Part shown: positions 1 through 13,951 of the stretch, piece after piece
How the letters are laid out: each line of letters opens with the position of its first letter
Numbering within the stretch: position 1 is the stretch's first letter
Source of the DNA: Aphis gossypii
Taxonomy: Eukaryota > Arthropoda > Insecta > Hemiptera > Aphididae
NCBI RefSeq assembly: GCF_020184175.1
Contig: NC_065533.1
Location: 20,916,695-20,980,694, forward strand
Length of the DNA: 64,000 nt
Direction of reading: 5' to 3'
Position numbers and translations under genes: made by a program
The notes under the pieces: generated by a model
The model's database searches: none
Seen by the model: only the letters and a program-made list of their open reading frames with translations
Told to the model about the DNA's origin: nothing

Positions 1-929
1 TACACAATTAAATAGGTTATAACCCTATTTTCACGTTACGTATATAATTAGTTGTGAAAAAATGCTATTTTCAAAATATTTAAAAAATTAAATAAAATAC
101 TAAAATAAGAGGTAAATGATAAAATATAAAAACTCTAATAATTATAGCCAATATACTTTATGGATACATTTATTTTACCTAAAATAACTCAAGTATATTT
201 TGTTAAATTTTTTTATGACGTAAATTGTAATAGCTTATGTTATATTTTTTATTACTTAATATTTACATCCTTATAGAGAATGATGATAAAATAATATTTA
301 GTCAAATACTTTTAACTATAACTATAGGTACTTATTATAAAATATGTTCAATTTTCATTACAAACCTTTAAACTTTAAAAATGAGCTTGTTAAGTTATTA
401 CTAAATTAGAAGAAACAACAGGAAAAACTCACAAATATCTTCCAAAATAACTTTTATTGAAAGTTTTACTTGGTGGTACCTGACTATTGTACTACCCGAG
501 ATTGAAATACTTTAGTACCTATTGCTGGTACATATTTCATAACTCTTAATATTTTTTTGACATATAAAATAAATAGTACTCTTCGATACATAAAATTATA
601 TTATAGTAGGTGTTGAATTTGATAAAAAAAAGAATCAATTCAAATCATTTAAAAAGTTTATATAAAAATATTCATAGGTTAAAAATATATTACTTATCTT
701 AATATTATACAAATAATTATTATTTATTAAACTATAAAAACATAAAAATATTTTTAGCCTTAGGTTAGGCTGTATTTATTCAATAGGTTCTAGAGTCTAG
801 GATAATATAAAAAGTTATTCATTTAGTTAAAATATTAAAAATTACAAATATTATGGACTTAAAAAAATATAAATATAGATTATTATATGCATCTTGTATA
901 TTAAAAAAGTTATTATTATTATACGTTCT

Positions 930-3900
930 CTATCTCCACGGTGGACGATCACTAAGGTCTTTTCTAACGGCCGGACGTGATGCGGATGAAGATTCTTGTC
1001 CTCTATAAACTGTACCTACTTATATAGGACAAATAATTAAAAAAATAATATAAAACGCTATTTATAAATATTTATGTACTTATTATATTTCTATACATTT
1101 ACTTATTTAAATATGATTCTTATGATGATTTATGAATTTAAAGTTGTATCAAAATTATGAAAATATGCTAATTATTTTGTAGTTAAATGTTCAAAATATG
1201 TAAAATGTTAAATTTTTATAGTTAGGCTGTAACAATTTAATACAAGATTCCTATAAATAATTCATACTTGAACCAAAAAATTTAGAAAATGTATAATTTC
1301 AAATTAAACAAAATTAGATATTCAAACAAATAATGATTTTTTGGTTGTGATTCAAAAATATTATTCAAGGAGATTTGAAACTATAAAATATTTGTTATTA
1401 TATGTTATACACACGATGACATTTTCAAAACATTTATATTAGTTATATGCAGTTGCCTATTTATTTTGTCTATATTAATTTAATTTTTCTGGCTAAGACA
1501 AAATACTTAATTTAATACAAAACTCTTCTTAAGCTATTCTTATATTTAAAAATTATAAGAATACACAATCACAATTTATTTTTATTAGCTTTTAAAGTTC
1601 AAATATTGATAAAATCATGAATATTTGCAAATTATTTTGTAGTTAAAATGTATAGAAAATGTTGTATAAGTAACTAAGAGGTAAAAATTTAAATCAAGAT
1701 TTTCCATAAGTTAAGCTTACAATTAGGTATTATAAAAGAAGTTGAACGTTGGCCAATTAAAAAAAATTGTACTTAGTTTAGATTTTTACTAAATCCAAAA
1801 TTCACCCGTAATAAAATAACTATTTAGTATCAAATAATTTTAGATTTTTGTTATGGTTAAAAATTACTAGTCGTAGAAACTTGAAACATACACCAGATGT
1901 TTAAATTGACATTGTCTGTACATGGCTTAATTTTTGAGTATTTATGTCATAAACATAAACCACCTTTTTCATCATCCAATTTAAAATATAATATATTTAT
2001 AAATATATAATATAACTTACAAATTAACTAAGTTCAGAATCGTTTTTCGTATACAATGATACCTATCGGTTAACATTGGATTCAAATTTAACACTCCTAT
2101 ATATAATACTATAATAGTGATCCACGCGGCACCTAATGTACAGCAGAACAGTACCCACTTGACTAAGCTTTTTAAATGTTTAGAATCTAAACTTTAGATC
2201 GTATAAATACATTATTTTAATGGCATTTTTAAAATTTGACTTTGTAATTATTTTAATTGTATATTATACTTCATATTATATTATAATATATTATAAGTTA
2301 AAACAATTTAAAATAATATATTATTAAACATACTTGTGTAACGTCGATTTGGAACAGGAACAGAAGCTGACTTCATTTCTGAAATAAGTTTTTCCAACAT
2401 AGTGCACACAACTGGCGGATCCATTATAATTCGCCGACATATTGGACATGACCTGTTATTACGCATCCAATTTTTTACGCATTTGAAACAAAACACATGA
2501 CTACAGTTCAATTCTGATGGCTATAGTAAAAACACAACAACAAAATAATTTAGTTTAAATTAAATGTTTATATTTTAAAATTAAAGAGCTCACTTTTGTA
2601 AATATATTTTAAAAACGCTGTTAAAAACAATAAAATTTCCCTATGCCTTATGAAAAATGTTAAATAAAAATCTGATTATAATTACATGCAATTTAATTCA
2701 TAACTAAACAAGCATTTTCAAGTTTTATGTCAACGTCCGTATAGTTACTAAGCATACCTACCACAAAAAGAAAAGATAGTTACAAATTTAATAAATATCT
2801 TTAAAAGATCACGTCATATTTTTTCTGAACTTTGATTTGTAACTAGTATACATATTTTTGTAACATATGAATGAACGAAAATTTATCTACACACTAGGTA
2901 CCTACTTATTTTATATTTTATATTTAGATCATTTTTCAAATAATAATTATTAACACTTTTTTATCATCTAGTCATTTAGGTATCTATTTTTAAATGTTAT
3001 TATAAGTGCATAACTATGCACTTATGCCTTATGCCACCGAACATACATTATATAAATAATTATTAGTTATTATTTATTTTTGACGTGATGTAACTAATTC
3101 GTGTTAATATGAACTATGTGTGCTAAAAATTATTAATTAAATATTCACAATTAATGGGTAATGAAATTAAATTCATTCTGCTGGCGATACGTGACGCATA
3201 TCATATAATACTTACCTACTTCATAATGTTATGATACTAGTATAATATACCTATGTGTATCGATATTACATGGTTAAGCACGTTAATTCCAAGCAAATAT
3301 TAAATATGCGTAGGTAACACAATTTATATTATATATGTTATGTATAGTTCATAAGTTTAAAAAAACAACCATAACCGAGGTCCTTAGATCGCTTAATGCA
3401 GTGATATTGTAATGTATATCTTATGTGTACCTATATAGGTAGTATAATATACTGAACTCCCGGAGTTCTCAGAGTTATGCAAACACGTGATATTTGTTTT
3501 GTCAAAGACTAAATGTCAGAAAGTCGGTATTTAATAACGTGTTAAGCACGCTGTTACAAAGACACGCACTTAGAAAAAAAACATTTTATGTTCACAAATC
3601 ACGAATACATTAACATTTAAAACGAACATACCTATTATAGAAAATGTACCATTTATCAATTACATTTTTTTTCTTTTAACTATTTTTACTGTATTTTCCA
3701 TAATTGCTGGATAAAATGTTAAACTTTAATTATTTGATAAATATTTTTATCATACCTACTTTTTGTAATTTTTATAGGTTTCAGAACAGTTAAATTAATA
3801 ATTAATTATATTATATTATTTCTAAATTCCTCGATGAATTTAATATATTATCTATACTCATTAAGTATCTATTATATTTGTATTTAAACGACTATTTTAA

Positions 3901-6900
3901 TAGAAACCTTAAGCATCATTATTTAAAATATAGGAATGAAATACCACGATAAAAATAGCGAAAATTATAACTAGTTAGGTTCGAAACTAAATTGAAAAAT
4001 AATTAAAGACACCACTAACACTTATATTAGTCTATCTATAAAGAACTATTACCTAATTAATTGAATTTAAAACTATTCACTTCAGAATTTCAGATAAATA
4101 AAAAGAAATGTCAAATTGCTTTAAAAATGACTATACAAACATTAAAAACATAGCACAAAAGAAGTCTGAAGTATGTATAACAAAATAAACATTAATTAAG
4201 ACCAATTAAATAATGAATAAATTAATTCATAGGTAAGTACATTAATTTGTATATATTTTAGATATTTTACCAAAATGTCTATAAATAAGTAGCTTAAATA
4301 GTATAAAATATTTCAAAAATTTTAAAAATGTATAGTTGTTCATTTTTTAATTACAACAAAATAAAAATATCGATTTTGTCTGAAAGTAGTATAGTGTATA
4401 AATTGCTGTTTTTTCTTAATTATTTGTTTGTTTTAACCAATTATAATATACTAATTTTTTTTATCAGAAACCAGCCCAAAAGTCGAAAAACGATACATTT
4501 TTACTGCCTCAAGAAGTTATGATTAGCAGAAAAAAATACATAACTGTAAAATCAGTACAGTCATTGTTCTAATCAGAAATCAGAATCTAAAATAATTACA
4601 TTTTCTGAAACATATACCTACTGTTATATTTTATATTACACTAAGTTTTTCAAAATAGTTCAAATTAATTTTATAAGGGATAATGCTTATATTTACCGCA
4701 AACTTAATATCATCGTTTTTTAGTAAATCGATATCTACTTCAAAACTAATTACAATAATGTATAATAACATGTATAATAACATTGTGTAGTATTATAATA
4801 ATTAATAATATAATGAATGTGATATTTTGTTAACGATTAATTAAAAGCCTATAGGTACCATATAAGTCATAGTAAAAATAAAATTACTGCTATGCTCGTA
4901 GCAATATAAATATATAATAAAATACTTTTATAGTATTAACTATTAAGGCTGAAAGACCGTCTCCACTCAGAATATTTTTTCGTGTGCAATGATGTATCAT
5001 TGAATTCAGATTTAATACATTCGTTACGGTAAGTTACTCAATAACGACTCTACTCCTACTGCGAACTATACAGCAGAGTGGCTACCTACTTGCCCACTTT
5101 TTTATTATCTATTTTAACGATTATTATTGATATTTTATAGCATAAACTATGTTTATAATTGTATTTTAAGCTATTGAACTTTCAAAAAACATAATTTAAA
5201 ATTTTTAATTTAAATAATATTAAAACTAAATAATTATAATTATGATTAATGTCGTATTTATGGGATTACTGTAAACTGTATAAGCACAAAATAATAAATC
5301 AATTTTGTGATATAGGTGACCTAACCGCGGCTTATTCGAAAATTGGTAAGAGTTACGCCATCTAGTGATCATTAACGTCACAAATTCTAAAAAAAAAATA
5401 TTTGGTTAAGATCCATTCTTATTTTTTTAGACTTCACTATCTCTATGCCTTATTCTTTAATAGTTGCTTATATTGTTCATATTGTATACTCATATTACTT
5501 CTATTTATCTATTTTAATTTCTTTTCATCTTTTCAGTACCTAACTATCCTACAAATTAAATTTGTTTTAAAATTATATAGGTACATCGATATTTAATAAG
5601 TAATAATTATACTGGATACATTAAACAGCATAAATACAAAATTCTGTACACCTCTAACTAAGGAACTGTTTTATTGTTGAGTTCTTAAGTTATTATTTTA
5701 TTTAATAAAATATAAGTACATTGTCATTTATCAGTATTGTTATAGTTTCATACTTTAAAACTATAATCATTGATTATACATTAAATTACAGTAAAAAATG
5801 AAGAACACGCAACAAAAAAAATTGTTCTTAAATAATCTTCATGGTGATTACAGCGCTTACAGGCTTAAAACTTGACAGCTAAATCTGAAATTCTATGTAA
5901 CGAGATTACACAATTTAAGTCCTCGTCTTTTGTCTCATTGTTATGAACAATCGCAGTATTATAAAATTTGTTTGGACAAGATTTCAGAGATTTGTTTATA
6001 ATAGGTTATTATATATACTTATACGTTTTAATTTTTTAGTACACAAAACAGTATTAATTATGGTTTTCTTAAAAATAGGCTAATTTAAATAAACGTGTAT
6101 TTATCAAATAAGTTAAAAACTTCGAGGACTCTAGTAGTTGATTAAAATAATAAATAATAAGTTAGTAGTTATTTCCTTATACGTAAAGGTATTAAGGTAT
6201 ATTATACAGATGTTCATCAGCTGTATTATAGCCATGGGTGCCCATTAAAGGGGGCAAGATAGGGCACTTGCTCCCCCCCTACCCTGGACAAAAAATGTTA
6301 TAAACTTGTAGCTCAATAAATATTACCATAATATTATCTTTATTATCTAACGTTTGAGAATTTTTTTATTTTGACCCTTCTAAAATGTTACCTATGGGCG
6401 CTCATGATTATAGCTAAACTTATCTTATGCTTATAAAATAAGTTAAGCATGAAATTATAACTTACTTAGATATTAATAGGGCTGTGAATATAATTCTACA
6501 AAAACTCTCAACATTTTGTTTAAAAAAAAAATCAAAATATCTCAAAAGTATACTATCAAAAAAGAGTAATCAAGTGAGTAACAGTCTGCTGTATAGTAGG
6601 TCATTATAATGGATGTATTAAATTTGAATCCAATAATATGTATCATTGTATAAGGAAATGATTCTGAATGAAGATGATTTGTCAGCCTAGGATATAATAT
6701 ATAAAATATATTATATTTTAAATTGACGGTGAAAAAGGTGGTTTGTGTTTAAGTTTCTACGACTAGTAATTTTTAACTATAACAAAAATGTCTATGTATT
6801 CTTATAATTTTTGAATCACTATAAAACTACCTCATAAGGAACTTTGTATTAAATTTTCAAGTATTTTGACTAGGCCAAAAAATTTTTATCGATATTTATA

Positions 6901-9900
6901 AAAAAAAAAACTAAACAACAACGAATATTTCAAATGCCTATAAATAGCCTAAAAATAAGTAAAATATTTTAAAATTTAAATCACGTAAAGAAAATGCCAA
7001 TTTAAATAACTGGTGAAATTTTCAAGTATCTACAACTTATACTTTTTGAATAATAACAAATATTTAAAATCGTTTGAGAATAAATCCTTATCGTTACGCA
7101 ATTTTGTAAAAATTTAAAATTCAAACGCTCATAACATTTTTCCTATAATGACGCTTCGATTTTTCTCTACACCTATTTGAAAGAAAACATTAGGTACAAA
7201 TTCAAAAAATGTTATGATTTTATGATTTAATTACAACATTACTTTCATATTTTCGCGATTTTGACGTATTTCGTTAAAATTTGAACTTTAAACGCTTATA
7301 AAAAAAATTGTGAGTAAGGGTTCTTGATTTTTTTTTAACTACAATAAGAACAACTTATAAGGAACCTTGTAGTAAATTTTCAAGTTTTTTTAGACTCCCG
7401 ACATTTATTTATCGACATTTCAAAAAAAAAAAATACTTAATTTCAGTTCAAAAGAACTTTGTTTATTGGAAAAATTTAATTAAATCGAAAAATATAAAAT
7501 ATTTAAATATACTTCAAAAAAGAACCACCTTAAAGTATAAAATGGGTTCAGTACAGAAATTGAAATACTTGTTGAAGTATTATATTATACTTAAATAGTT
7601 AATAGGTAGTGAACAATAATAATGGTCTTTAGAAAAAAAATGATCCCAAAAGACTCTAAGTCGCTGGCTTATAATAAACGATACTGAACTTGTCTAGGAG
7701 ATTTACAATTTTCTCGGTGTCGGGCAATATTCATATTGAATTCATTTACGATTTTGAGTCTTAACGAATAAATTAAAATTTTTTTGGTTTTTAAGACCCG
7801 ATAGTGATTAGAGAACAGAAATGAAGATAACATCGGTTATTTTGATCACTTTGTTGTAAACGTATACTTATTATGGCTTAAAATGGTTGCAAAAAAAGAT
7901 TTCTTTTACAAATCATAAAAAAAAGATCTAAGGAGATCGTGAATTAATCTTGTCTTAAAAAACTCGCAAGTCTGGGACTTTTGTTAAAATTTTTATTTTT
8001 AGAGCTTAAAAACTTTCGATAAATAAATAATATTAAATATATAAACAGTAAAGCCATTATTTATTTTACAATTAAATAAAAAATTGGGTACAAAATATGT
8101 ATACCTATTAATTTATTATTATTAATTTTAATCTTAGTATATTAAAACAAATCAAGCTTACTTAATATACTTCAAAGAATTCAATATAAATTATATTGAT
8201 ACATATATTTTTAATGTTTGGCCAGAATAAAGTGTAGAATATAACTGATTATAGATCGACGCTAAAACAATTTTTTTTAGTCAGAGTTTTATGAAATGAC
8301 TTCTACCGGTGCCGCAACTAATACATGGCACTTGGATAATATATATATAGACTATAGAGTATAAATTATACTATAGACCAAGGGTGGCCACATGATTATG
8401 ATAAGAGCCATTATTTTTTATAATTGGTCACCTCTGCAGGGCCCTGGTATAGACTATAAATATAATTAAACATTACTACCTTGGAGTTTGGACCAATGTC
8501 GTATGACTTAGATAGTTTGATATAATAATAATTAATAAACAATTTATACTCATACATTTTCATTCTGAATAAAATTTGCAACGGTCTTAAAAAAAATGCC
8601 TGATTGTTACCAATATTGTATTATTACTTACCTTTTCAAAAATGTCGAAGCATATCGAGCAAGTTAAGTCACTATAATCTAACATTTTTGCAATAATTTT
8701 TTTCTCCATTTCGGTCGGCTGAGATTTTAACTCTGTAAAAAAAAGTTCTTATTTATTATAATGCATATAATACAAGTAATATATTATTATTATTGACAAA
8801 ATGACAAAATATTATATGGGTATTAGTATTTATATAAAAATATACATAACTTATTGTAACGGGTAATTTAAAATGTAAATTGTATAATATTAAGCAATGA
8901 AATACGAAAGTACACAGACAAGTGAACTATTTCAAAATTAGGACTATATAGGAGAAGTAATTATAATAATAAAAATCTAATCATGGACGAAATTTAAACA
9001 TTAAACAATTTAAAAATTGAATTACAGTAATTGCCCACTAATGACACAACATGTCAATGATTATAGTGAGAATGAATTTGTGTCATAAATTTCACATCGA
9101 ATTAATATTATGTAAAATTTTCTTAAATAAAAATAAAATGTTAGTAGTTAGTCTCTCTGAAATGCGAAATTAAAATCAAGATGTTATTAACTTATAGTTC
9201 ATATAAACTGAAAGTATAATAAATTATATCATTATTCATTAGTTAAAAACAACTATATATGTTTTATGTCTCATGAACATGAACATGCATTTTTGTTACG
9301 ACGTTTTCATTAATGATTAATTATCATTATAATATGCTTAAGAGCATACTATTCATACCTATAGACTATACTAACTATAGACACCTATTTGAAGAGTCCT
9401 ATTTTATATGTGTGTTTTGAAAAATGTCAAGCAAATGTACAATAATACAATAAATAATGAACAAGTAAAAAACATATTATTTTATCATTAGAATTATTAG
9501 ATTCTATAAAATATATTCTCCTTAAAAATATGATGTATAGGTATGTATGTAACTGAACTTTTTTTATGTAATGATAGAGCTTAGACACGCAAATCTAAAA
9601 TGTATAATATAAATAAAAATTAAATTAAATATAAATTTTATGACTATTGAAATTAAAATAAAATGTTTTAAAATAATTAAATATTAGTTCAATTTTTCAA
9701 ACATACACCTAAGTAGTTATTGAATTTGGATAATTATTAAAAAAAAATACTTTAACATTATATAGAACTTAAATCAATTAAGTTATACGTTTATAGTTAA
9801 AGAAAAATTGATAAGTACTTATCTAAATAAATATATAGGGAGGCAATTATTATAGGTAGGAGATGCTCGTTAAAATCAATAAGCTTAAAGACACAATTAA

Positions 9901-10658
9901 TAGGTATTGTTTGCACATTTTATACTAATATAAAAATAAAATATTATCGCTTCATTGTTATTAGTTTATTCATCATTATATTATAGTCTACAGTTATCTT
10001 AGTTTTGTAATACTTATACGTATATAAACGGTTAATCGTGAATAATAATTATTTTAATTCCGTATTTATTGGTTTACTCTAATCTAACCATACCATTTAT
10101 TAATTAACAATATTAAACCGTAAAGAGAGATATTTCTATTTAAACATAAATATTTAACAGAAAAACAAATCTGACGTTTACGTCAACGCCTATAAAAATG
10201 AACCACATGCAGCACTCACATGAACCGTCGATTTGGGCGCGTTATATTAAAAATTCACGTACTCTACCTACGCATTTATCGTTTCATTGACATACGCAGA
10301 AGATTGACCGGCGTTAATTCAATCGTCAAATATCCTACTTACATTTTAATATGCAAAAAAACCCAAAAATGCGGAGATCAACTCTGTGTGGGATTCTATT
10401 ACGTACCTACTAAATTTATATCGCGTACCTATACGTCCGATCATACGATCCAAGGATACACGCGACCGCGGTGAGAGCGACTTGAGTTTTTAAGGACACT
10501 CAATCCTGCGTCTACTACTCGATCGATACCTACCCTTAAACACCGTACGACGTATAATATTTTGTAATCAATTATTATAATTCACAATACATATGCTACG
10601 TGAAAAACTTACGCGATATGGCTGATGCTAAATTACTGCAGCGGCTTTTATTGGACAT
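930..10658 (-). CDS. RING-finger (C3HC4) protein, probable E3 ubiquitin ligase, four exons
   Basis: Coding exons on the minus strand are 10613-10658, 8632-8732, 2334-2520 and 930-1009 (414 nt, 137 residues). All joins are GT-AG and in phase, with donors GTAAGT, GTAAGT and GTATGT. The RING domain spans residues 40-77, with zinc ligands C40, C43, C55, H57, C60, C63, C74 and C77 in the classical C-x2-C-x11-C-x-H-x2-C-x2-C-x10-C-x2-C spacing. I42, W67 and P75 are at the usual E2-contact positions. RING proteins of this class transfer ubiquitin from an E2 to a substrate; that function is inferred from the family. The domain resembles RNF8-type RINGs, but no FHA domain or transmembrane segment is present, so no ortholog is named. 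The C-terminal tail (about residues 112-137) is Ser/Arg-rich. A poly(A) signal (AATAAA, minus strand) lies at 775-780. The first exon codes only 15 residues and the last exon is short, so these two are the least certain parts. Confidence 0.82.
1330..2171 (-). repeat. Copy of the large dispersed repeat family (minus orientation)
   Basis: The copy begins with TGGTTGTGATTCAAAAA, runs through the shared block around TGAATATTTGCAAATTATTT, and ends with CACCTAATGTACAGCAGA followed by a degraded CCCACTTG end near 2160. These blocks occur in the same order in the full copy at 22938-24998. It lies in the last intron of the RING gene and is moderately diverged. Confidence 0.75.
2334..2520 (-). CDS. Main RING exon (exon 3) of the RING-finger gene
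   Basis: This exon carries the second half of the RING: C55, H57, C60, C63, C74 and C77, plus the helix after it. It starts after acceptor TTTTTACTATAG and ends before donor GTATGT. The frame begins at phase 0 directly after the upstream exon, which ends in residues DIFEK. It stays open past the donor for a few codons, so an ORF finder reports it to 2308; splicing to 930-1009 fits phase and gives a stop. Confidence 0.88.
4941..5105 (-). repeat. Terminal fragment of the large dispersed repeat family
   Basis: Only the terminal ~165 bp are recognisable: a GGCTGA...CACTCAGAAT block, the ATGTATCATTGAATTCA block, and the ACAGCAGAGTGG...CTTGCCCAC end. It is eroded and lies inside the long intron of the RING gene. 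Confidence 0.6.
6233..6406. mobile_element. hAT-type MITE, 174 bp
   Basis: The ends are inverted: CATGGGTGCCCAT at the left and, read from the right end, CATGAGCGCCCAT. The element is flanked by an exact 8-bp target duplication ATTATAGC (6225-6232 and 6407-6414). Short length, inverted ends and 8-bp duplication fit a non-autonomous hAT element. It has no coding capacity and sits in the long intron of the RING gene. Confidence 0.85.
6562..7450 (+). repeat. Copy of the large dispersed repeat family (plus orientation)
   Basis: The copy starts with CAAGTGAGTAACAGTCTGCT, continues with the GATTCTGAATGAAGATGATT and AAAAGGTGGTTTGTGTT blocks, and passes through the TTTCGTTAAAATTTGAAC region. It is truncated before the far end of the family consensus and lies in the RING-gene intron. 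Confidence 0.75.
8389..8446. mobile_element. Very short hAT-type MITE, 58 bp
   Basis: The left end is CAAGGGTGGCCA and the right end, reverse-complemented, is CAGGGCCCTGC, both of hAT terminal type. The flanks are CTATAGAC (8381-8388) and GTATAGAC (8447-8454), an 8-bp duplication with one mismatch. It lies about 185 bp from exon 2 of the RING gene, on its 3' side. Confidence 0.6.
8632..8732 (-). CDS. Exon 2 of the RING-finger gene, first zinc-ligand pair
   Basis: This 101-nt exon has an acceptor with a long T tract and donor GTAAGT. It encodes the lead-in helix and the first RING pair, C40-S-I-C43, ending in DIFEK. It is too short for ORF tracks and lies 6.1 kb from the rest of the RING, but the phase and the C3HC4 spacing across the intron are exact, so the assignment is secure. 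Confidence 0.85.
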
Positions 10659-10860
10659 GTCAAATACTTAAAGTTTGAACGTCGACGAACGAACTACACC
10701 ACGAGCTGCACCACGACGGTGGAATGGACGTATTATTGCAGTCTGAAATCCATTCGACCGAGGTATGTGCCTCTTCCTAATCGTATCGTGTAGAGTAGAT
10801 AAGGCCGTCGACCAGTAAACGATAACAATAACAGAGCCGAGCATACCTACGTATTATATA
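10659..10860 (-). promoter_or_regulatory. Probable promoter/5' leader of the RING-finger gene
   Basis: Just upstream of the start codon the base composition shifts from AT-rich intron to a CpG-richer patch (for example GTCGACGAACG near 10681), a common feature of promoters in AT-rich insect genomes. No clear TATA box was found. A short divergent plus-strand candidate exon (10724-10762) lies in the same patch, so it could be bidirectional. Confidence 0.4.
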
Positions 10861-12334
10861 TCATCGTAGGTAACGACGTTTAATTATGTAACTCGACGAT
10901 GTTAGGCGAGAATAGAATAACTAACGAGTACCTATGTAAAATGGTCAATAATGCTTCGCATTATCTATCGTGTAAAAATTCGAAATGAAATATATTATAT
11001 TTACATATAGGTGTTTATAGGTGTATCGGTCCTTGTGGGCGTTGATCGAAAGAGTTTTCCACATCCCAAACACTGTTGTCTTTCAATTTTTTTTACCGTA
11101 GGTAATTCATGAACAGTACAATTGAGTACACATTTGACATTTATAAAATATGTATATTGTACAGCACGAAGTGCAGTACATCCATTCCAGACATTATTGG
11201 TCTTCAATCTACACGACTACATTAGACTACACAGTATGATTTTCAAACTTTTTCTAGACACGGCCCACTAGCAACTTTTTACTAGGTACCTATATCTTTT
11301 TTTTTAATCATTAATTAATTTTTATATTGAAACAGTAAGCTAAATTTAAAAAAAATATCTATATACTTTTATTATTAATTATTTTCGTTTGTTATCACAA
11401 TTTTTAAGATCTTTTTATTTTACACACAATGATTGCTGTAATATCGTGCCCAAAATGTAAGCTGCATTCATTTTTAACAGTTATTTGAGACTTAAGTTTT
11501 CATTACTTTTGACCAAATTTAAAGTACAAGTCTATAATTATTTCTAATCATGATAATAACTATTTTTTTCTTTAACCAATTGCAATAAATAATAATATAT
11601 AATTAATAAAATAGGTATAATGTTAGTTTTTTTGAGACAAAATAATATTCAAAATGTTGAATGTTTCAAATAAAAAGTAGTCTACGACAGTACGAATCTT
11701 GCTAAATTTATTGAAAAAAAATTCGACAAAATCAATTTAGGTTTACCACCGTTTAGAAGAATGAATAACAATTATTATATAAATAAAACATATTTTAATA
11801 CAATTAAATTATTATTATATAGAGGTTTAGAAGAAAAATTTTAAAACTTCGCTGTAAAACAAGATAGATGGCGCCACCAATTCCTATTTAAGTATTTAAA
11901 CGCCTATAATATTGTAAAAAAAACATGTTTTTTAAATATTTCTGTTTCGTGTTTCCAATTGTAATTTCCATTTGTCTAATCAAAGTCACAAGTCTTTGAT
12001 TATTAACAACAATATCAGGAAATCATATACCTTACAATAAGTTGCATCTTCCTTGTACGAATAAGCTAGCCAAGACCAACGTTATAGTCAATACTGAAAT
12101 TTAATTGTTTGTCCTTTTTGGATTTTATCATAATTTTTACTTATTGAAATTACAAATGTTGAATCTAATTTCCAAAGATTAATTAATGTATCATTTATTT
12201 TATTTGTAACATATAATGATAAAAAAATGCAATGTCATATTAGTTTAAATCAGCGAAGTCAGCTGAAGGCGTATAAGAAATTATTTTTAATATAGCTGTA
12301 TTGGTACACCATTTTGAATTACCTTTTCCTGTTA

Positions 12335-12912
12335 TGATGATTATGACAAATTTTTTTTTATTAGCTTTAGAAGTTTAAATATTGATAAAATCATGAATAT
12401 TTGCAAATTATTTTGTAGTTAAAAATGTATAAAAATTTCATATAAGTAACTAAGAATTGAATACAAGATTTTCCATAACTGTGGATCACAGTAATTTTAA
12501 AAGAAGTTGAGCGTTGGCTAATTAAAATTTTTTTATCTTAAGTTTAAATTTTTATGAAATCAAAAATTCACGTTTAAAATAACGATTTACTATACTTGAA
12601 ACACACCCCAGTTATTTAAATTGGCATTTTCTGTACATGTTTTAATTTTGGGGTAATCGGGTCATTAAAACATAATAAAACACATTTTTCACCACTCAGT
12701 GGAAAATATATATTATATCCTATAGGCTGTCAAATTATCTCCGTTCAGAATTGTTTTGAATGATACCTATCGGCTATCATTGCATTCAAATTTAACATTC
12801 CCATTATAGTGAGTAATTATTAATAGCCAACTCTATGTCAAAGGTCTCCTCAATAATATTACTGTGCAGTGGAGCGTCATCGGAGCGTTACCCACTCGAT
12901 TACCCTTTTTTC
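12335..12912 (-). repeat. Copy of the large dispersed repeat family (minus orientation)
   Basis: The copy begins in the TTATTAGCTTTAGAAGTTTA block, includes TGAATATTTGCAAATTATTT, and ends with GTGCAGTGGAGC...TACCCACTCGATTACCC. It is truncated at the internal side and diverged from the Hr78-intron copies. Confidence 0.7.
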
Positions 12913-13820
12913 TTTCATTTTAATTTAAAAAATAAACCATAACTACAAATATTATATTATTGATTTGTTTAAAATTAAAAGTCTTCGTGCATTTTGTAGG
13001 AAATGGAAACTCCCAGTATCCCTCTACAAATAAATATGTCACTGCTTTTCTCTATATTTAACGAAATATTTCTGCCACTTAGATAGATATTGTGACGTGT
13101 AGGTATATATTAAATTGTTATTGTCATCATGACAACGATACACAAACTTTGAATTTTAAATTATTATATTTATATAAGTATTGTATACAATTCAATAATC
13201 ATTTAATATCAATTTACAATACATTTCATTTAATGTATTGTTAAGTAAACAAGTAAACAACATTAATATTTAATGTAATTTAGATTCTTCATTATTTATC
13301 AGACACACAAATTTCAAGTATTTGTTCATGAAAATATTTAGTTTTACTTTATAGGTAAACTTATTGTCATGTAATTAGTTTCACATTGAGTTATTTATAG
13401 GCAACTGAAATTTTCGATTTTTTTTTTTAGGTCATCAACACCAAATCTTTATTTATAATAGATGTGCGTCGTTTTTAAAAGAGCTTTTAAGTTCTTAAAA
13501 CTTAATAGTATTAGCTTAAATAATTTTAAGCACGCCCTATACATGCACAACGTTAGGAATATGATAATGTACTGTACAACGAACTGAAAAAGTACTCAGA
13601 TAAGTATTAAATACTATTTAATATATATATTAATATATATTATATTACATCGAGAAAATAAATTAAGTACCAATAAATTTGTTATATTTTAATATTTATT
13701 GCATAAAATAATTTAAAATTATATTTTATTGTCAGAACTAGATACTACAAAGTTATATTATTTATAATAATTAATAAGTAAAAGTACAATATATAAATTA
13801 TATTACATAGAAGTTTTTAT

Positions 13821-13826
13821 TTTATT
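13821..13826 (-). terminator. Hr78: Candidate Hr78 poly(A) signal
   Basis: AATAAA on the minus strand about 125 nt after the proposed stop codon. AATAAA-like words are frequent by chance in DNA this AT-rich. Confidence 0.35.
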
Positions 13827-13951
13827 AAGAAAATATCAAAAACTAGTTTTTCACAATTGTGTTTTACATCTATGTGAATCTCAAATTTTTATGTTATTTG
13901 TTTAAAAAAAACTGTGAGAGCATGGATAAAAATTAAAACAGTATTTTCATT

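Larger units (their letters stand above)
10763..13951. other. Intergenic DNA between the RING gene and the Hr78 3' end
   Basis: No supported gene. The region holds an eroded sequence at 11001-11207 with one incidental open frame, a repeat copy at 12335-12912, and AT-rich DNA containing the likely Hr78 3' UTR (below 13951). A minus-strand AATAAA at 13821-13826, about 125 nt after the Hr78 stop, is a plausible poly(A) signal. Confidence 0.5.

Noticed and set aside
11001..11207. 68-codon minus-strand frame with several cysteines
   Set aside because: No recognised zinc-finger spacing, non-ATG start in a region that looks like eroded repeat, no splice or promoter support.
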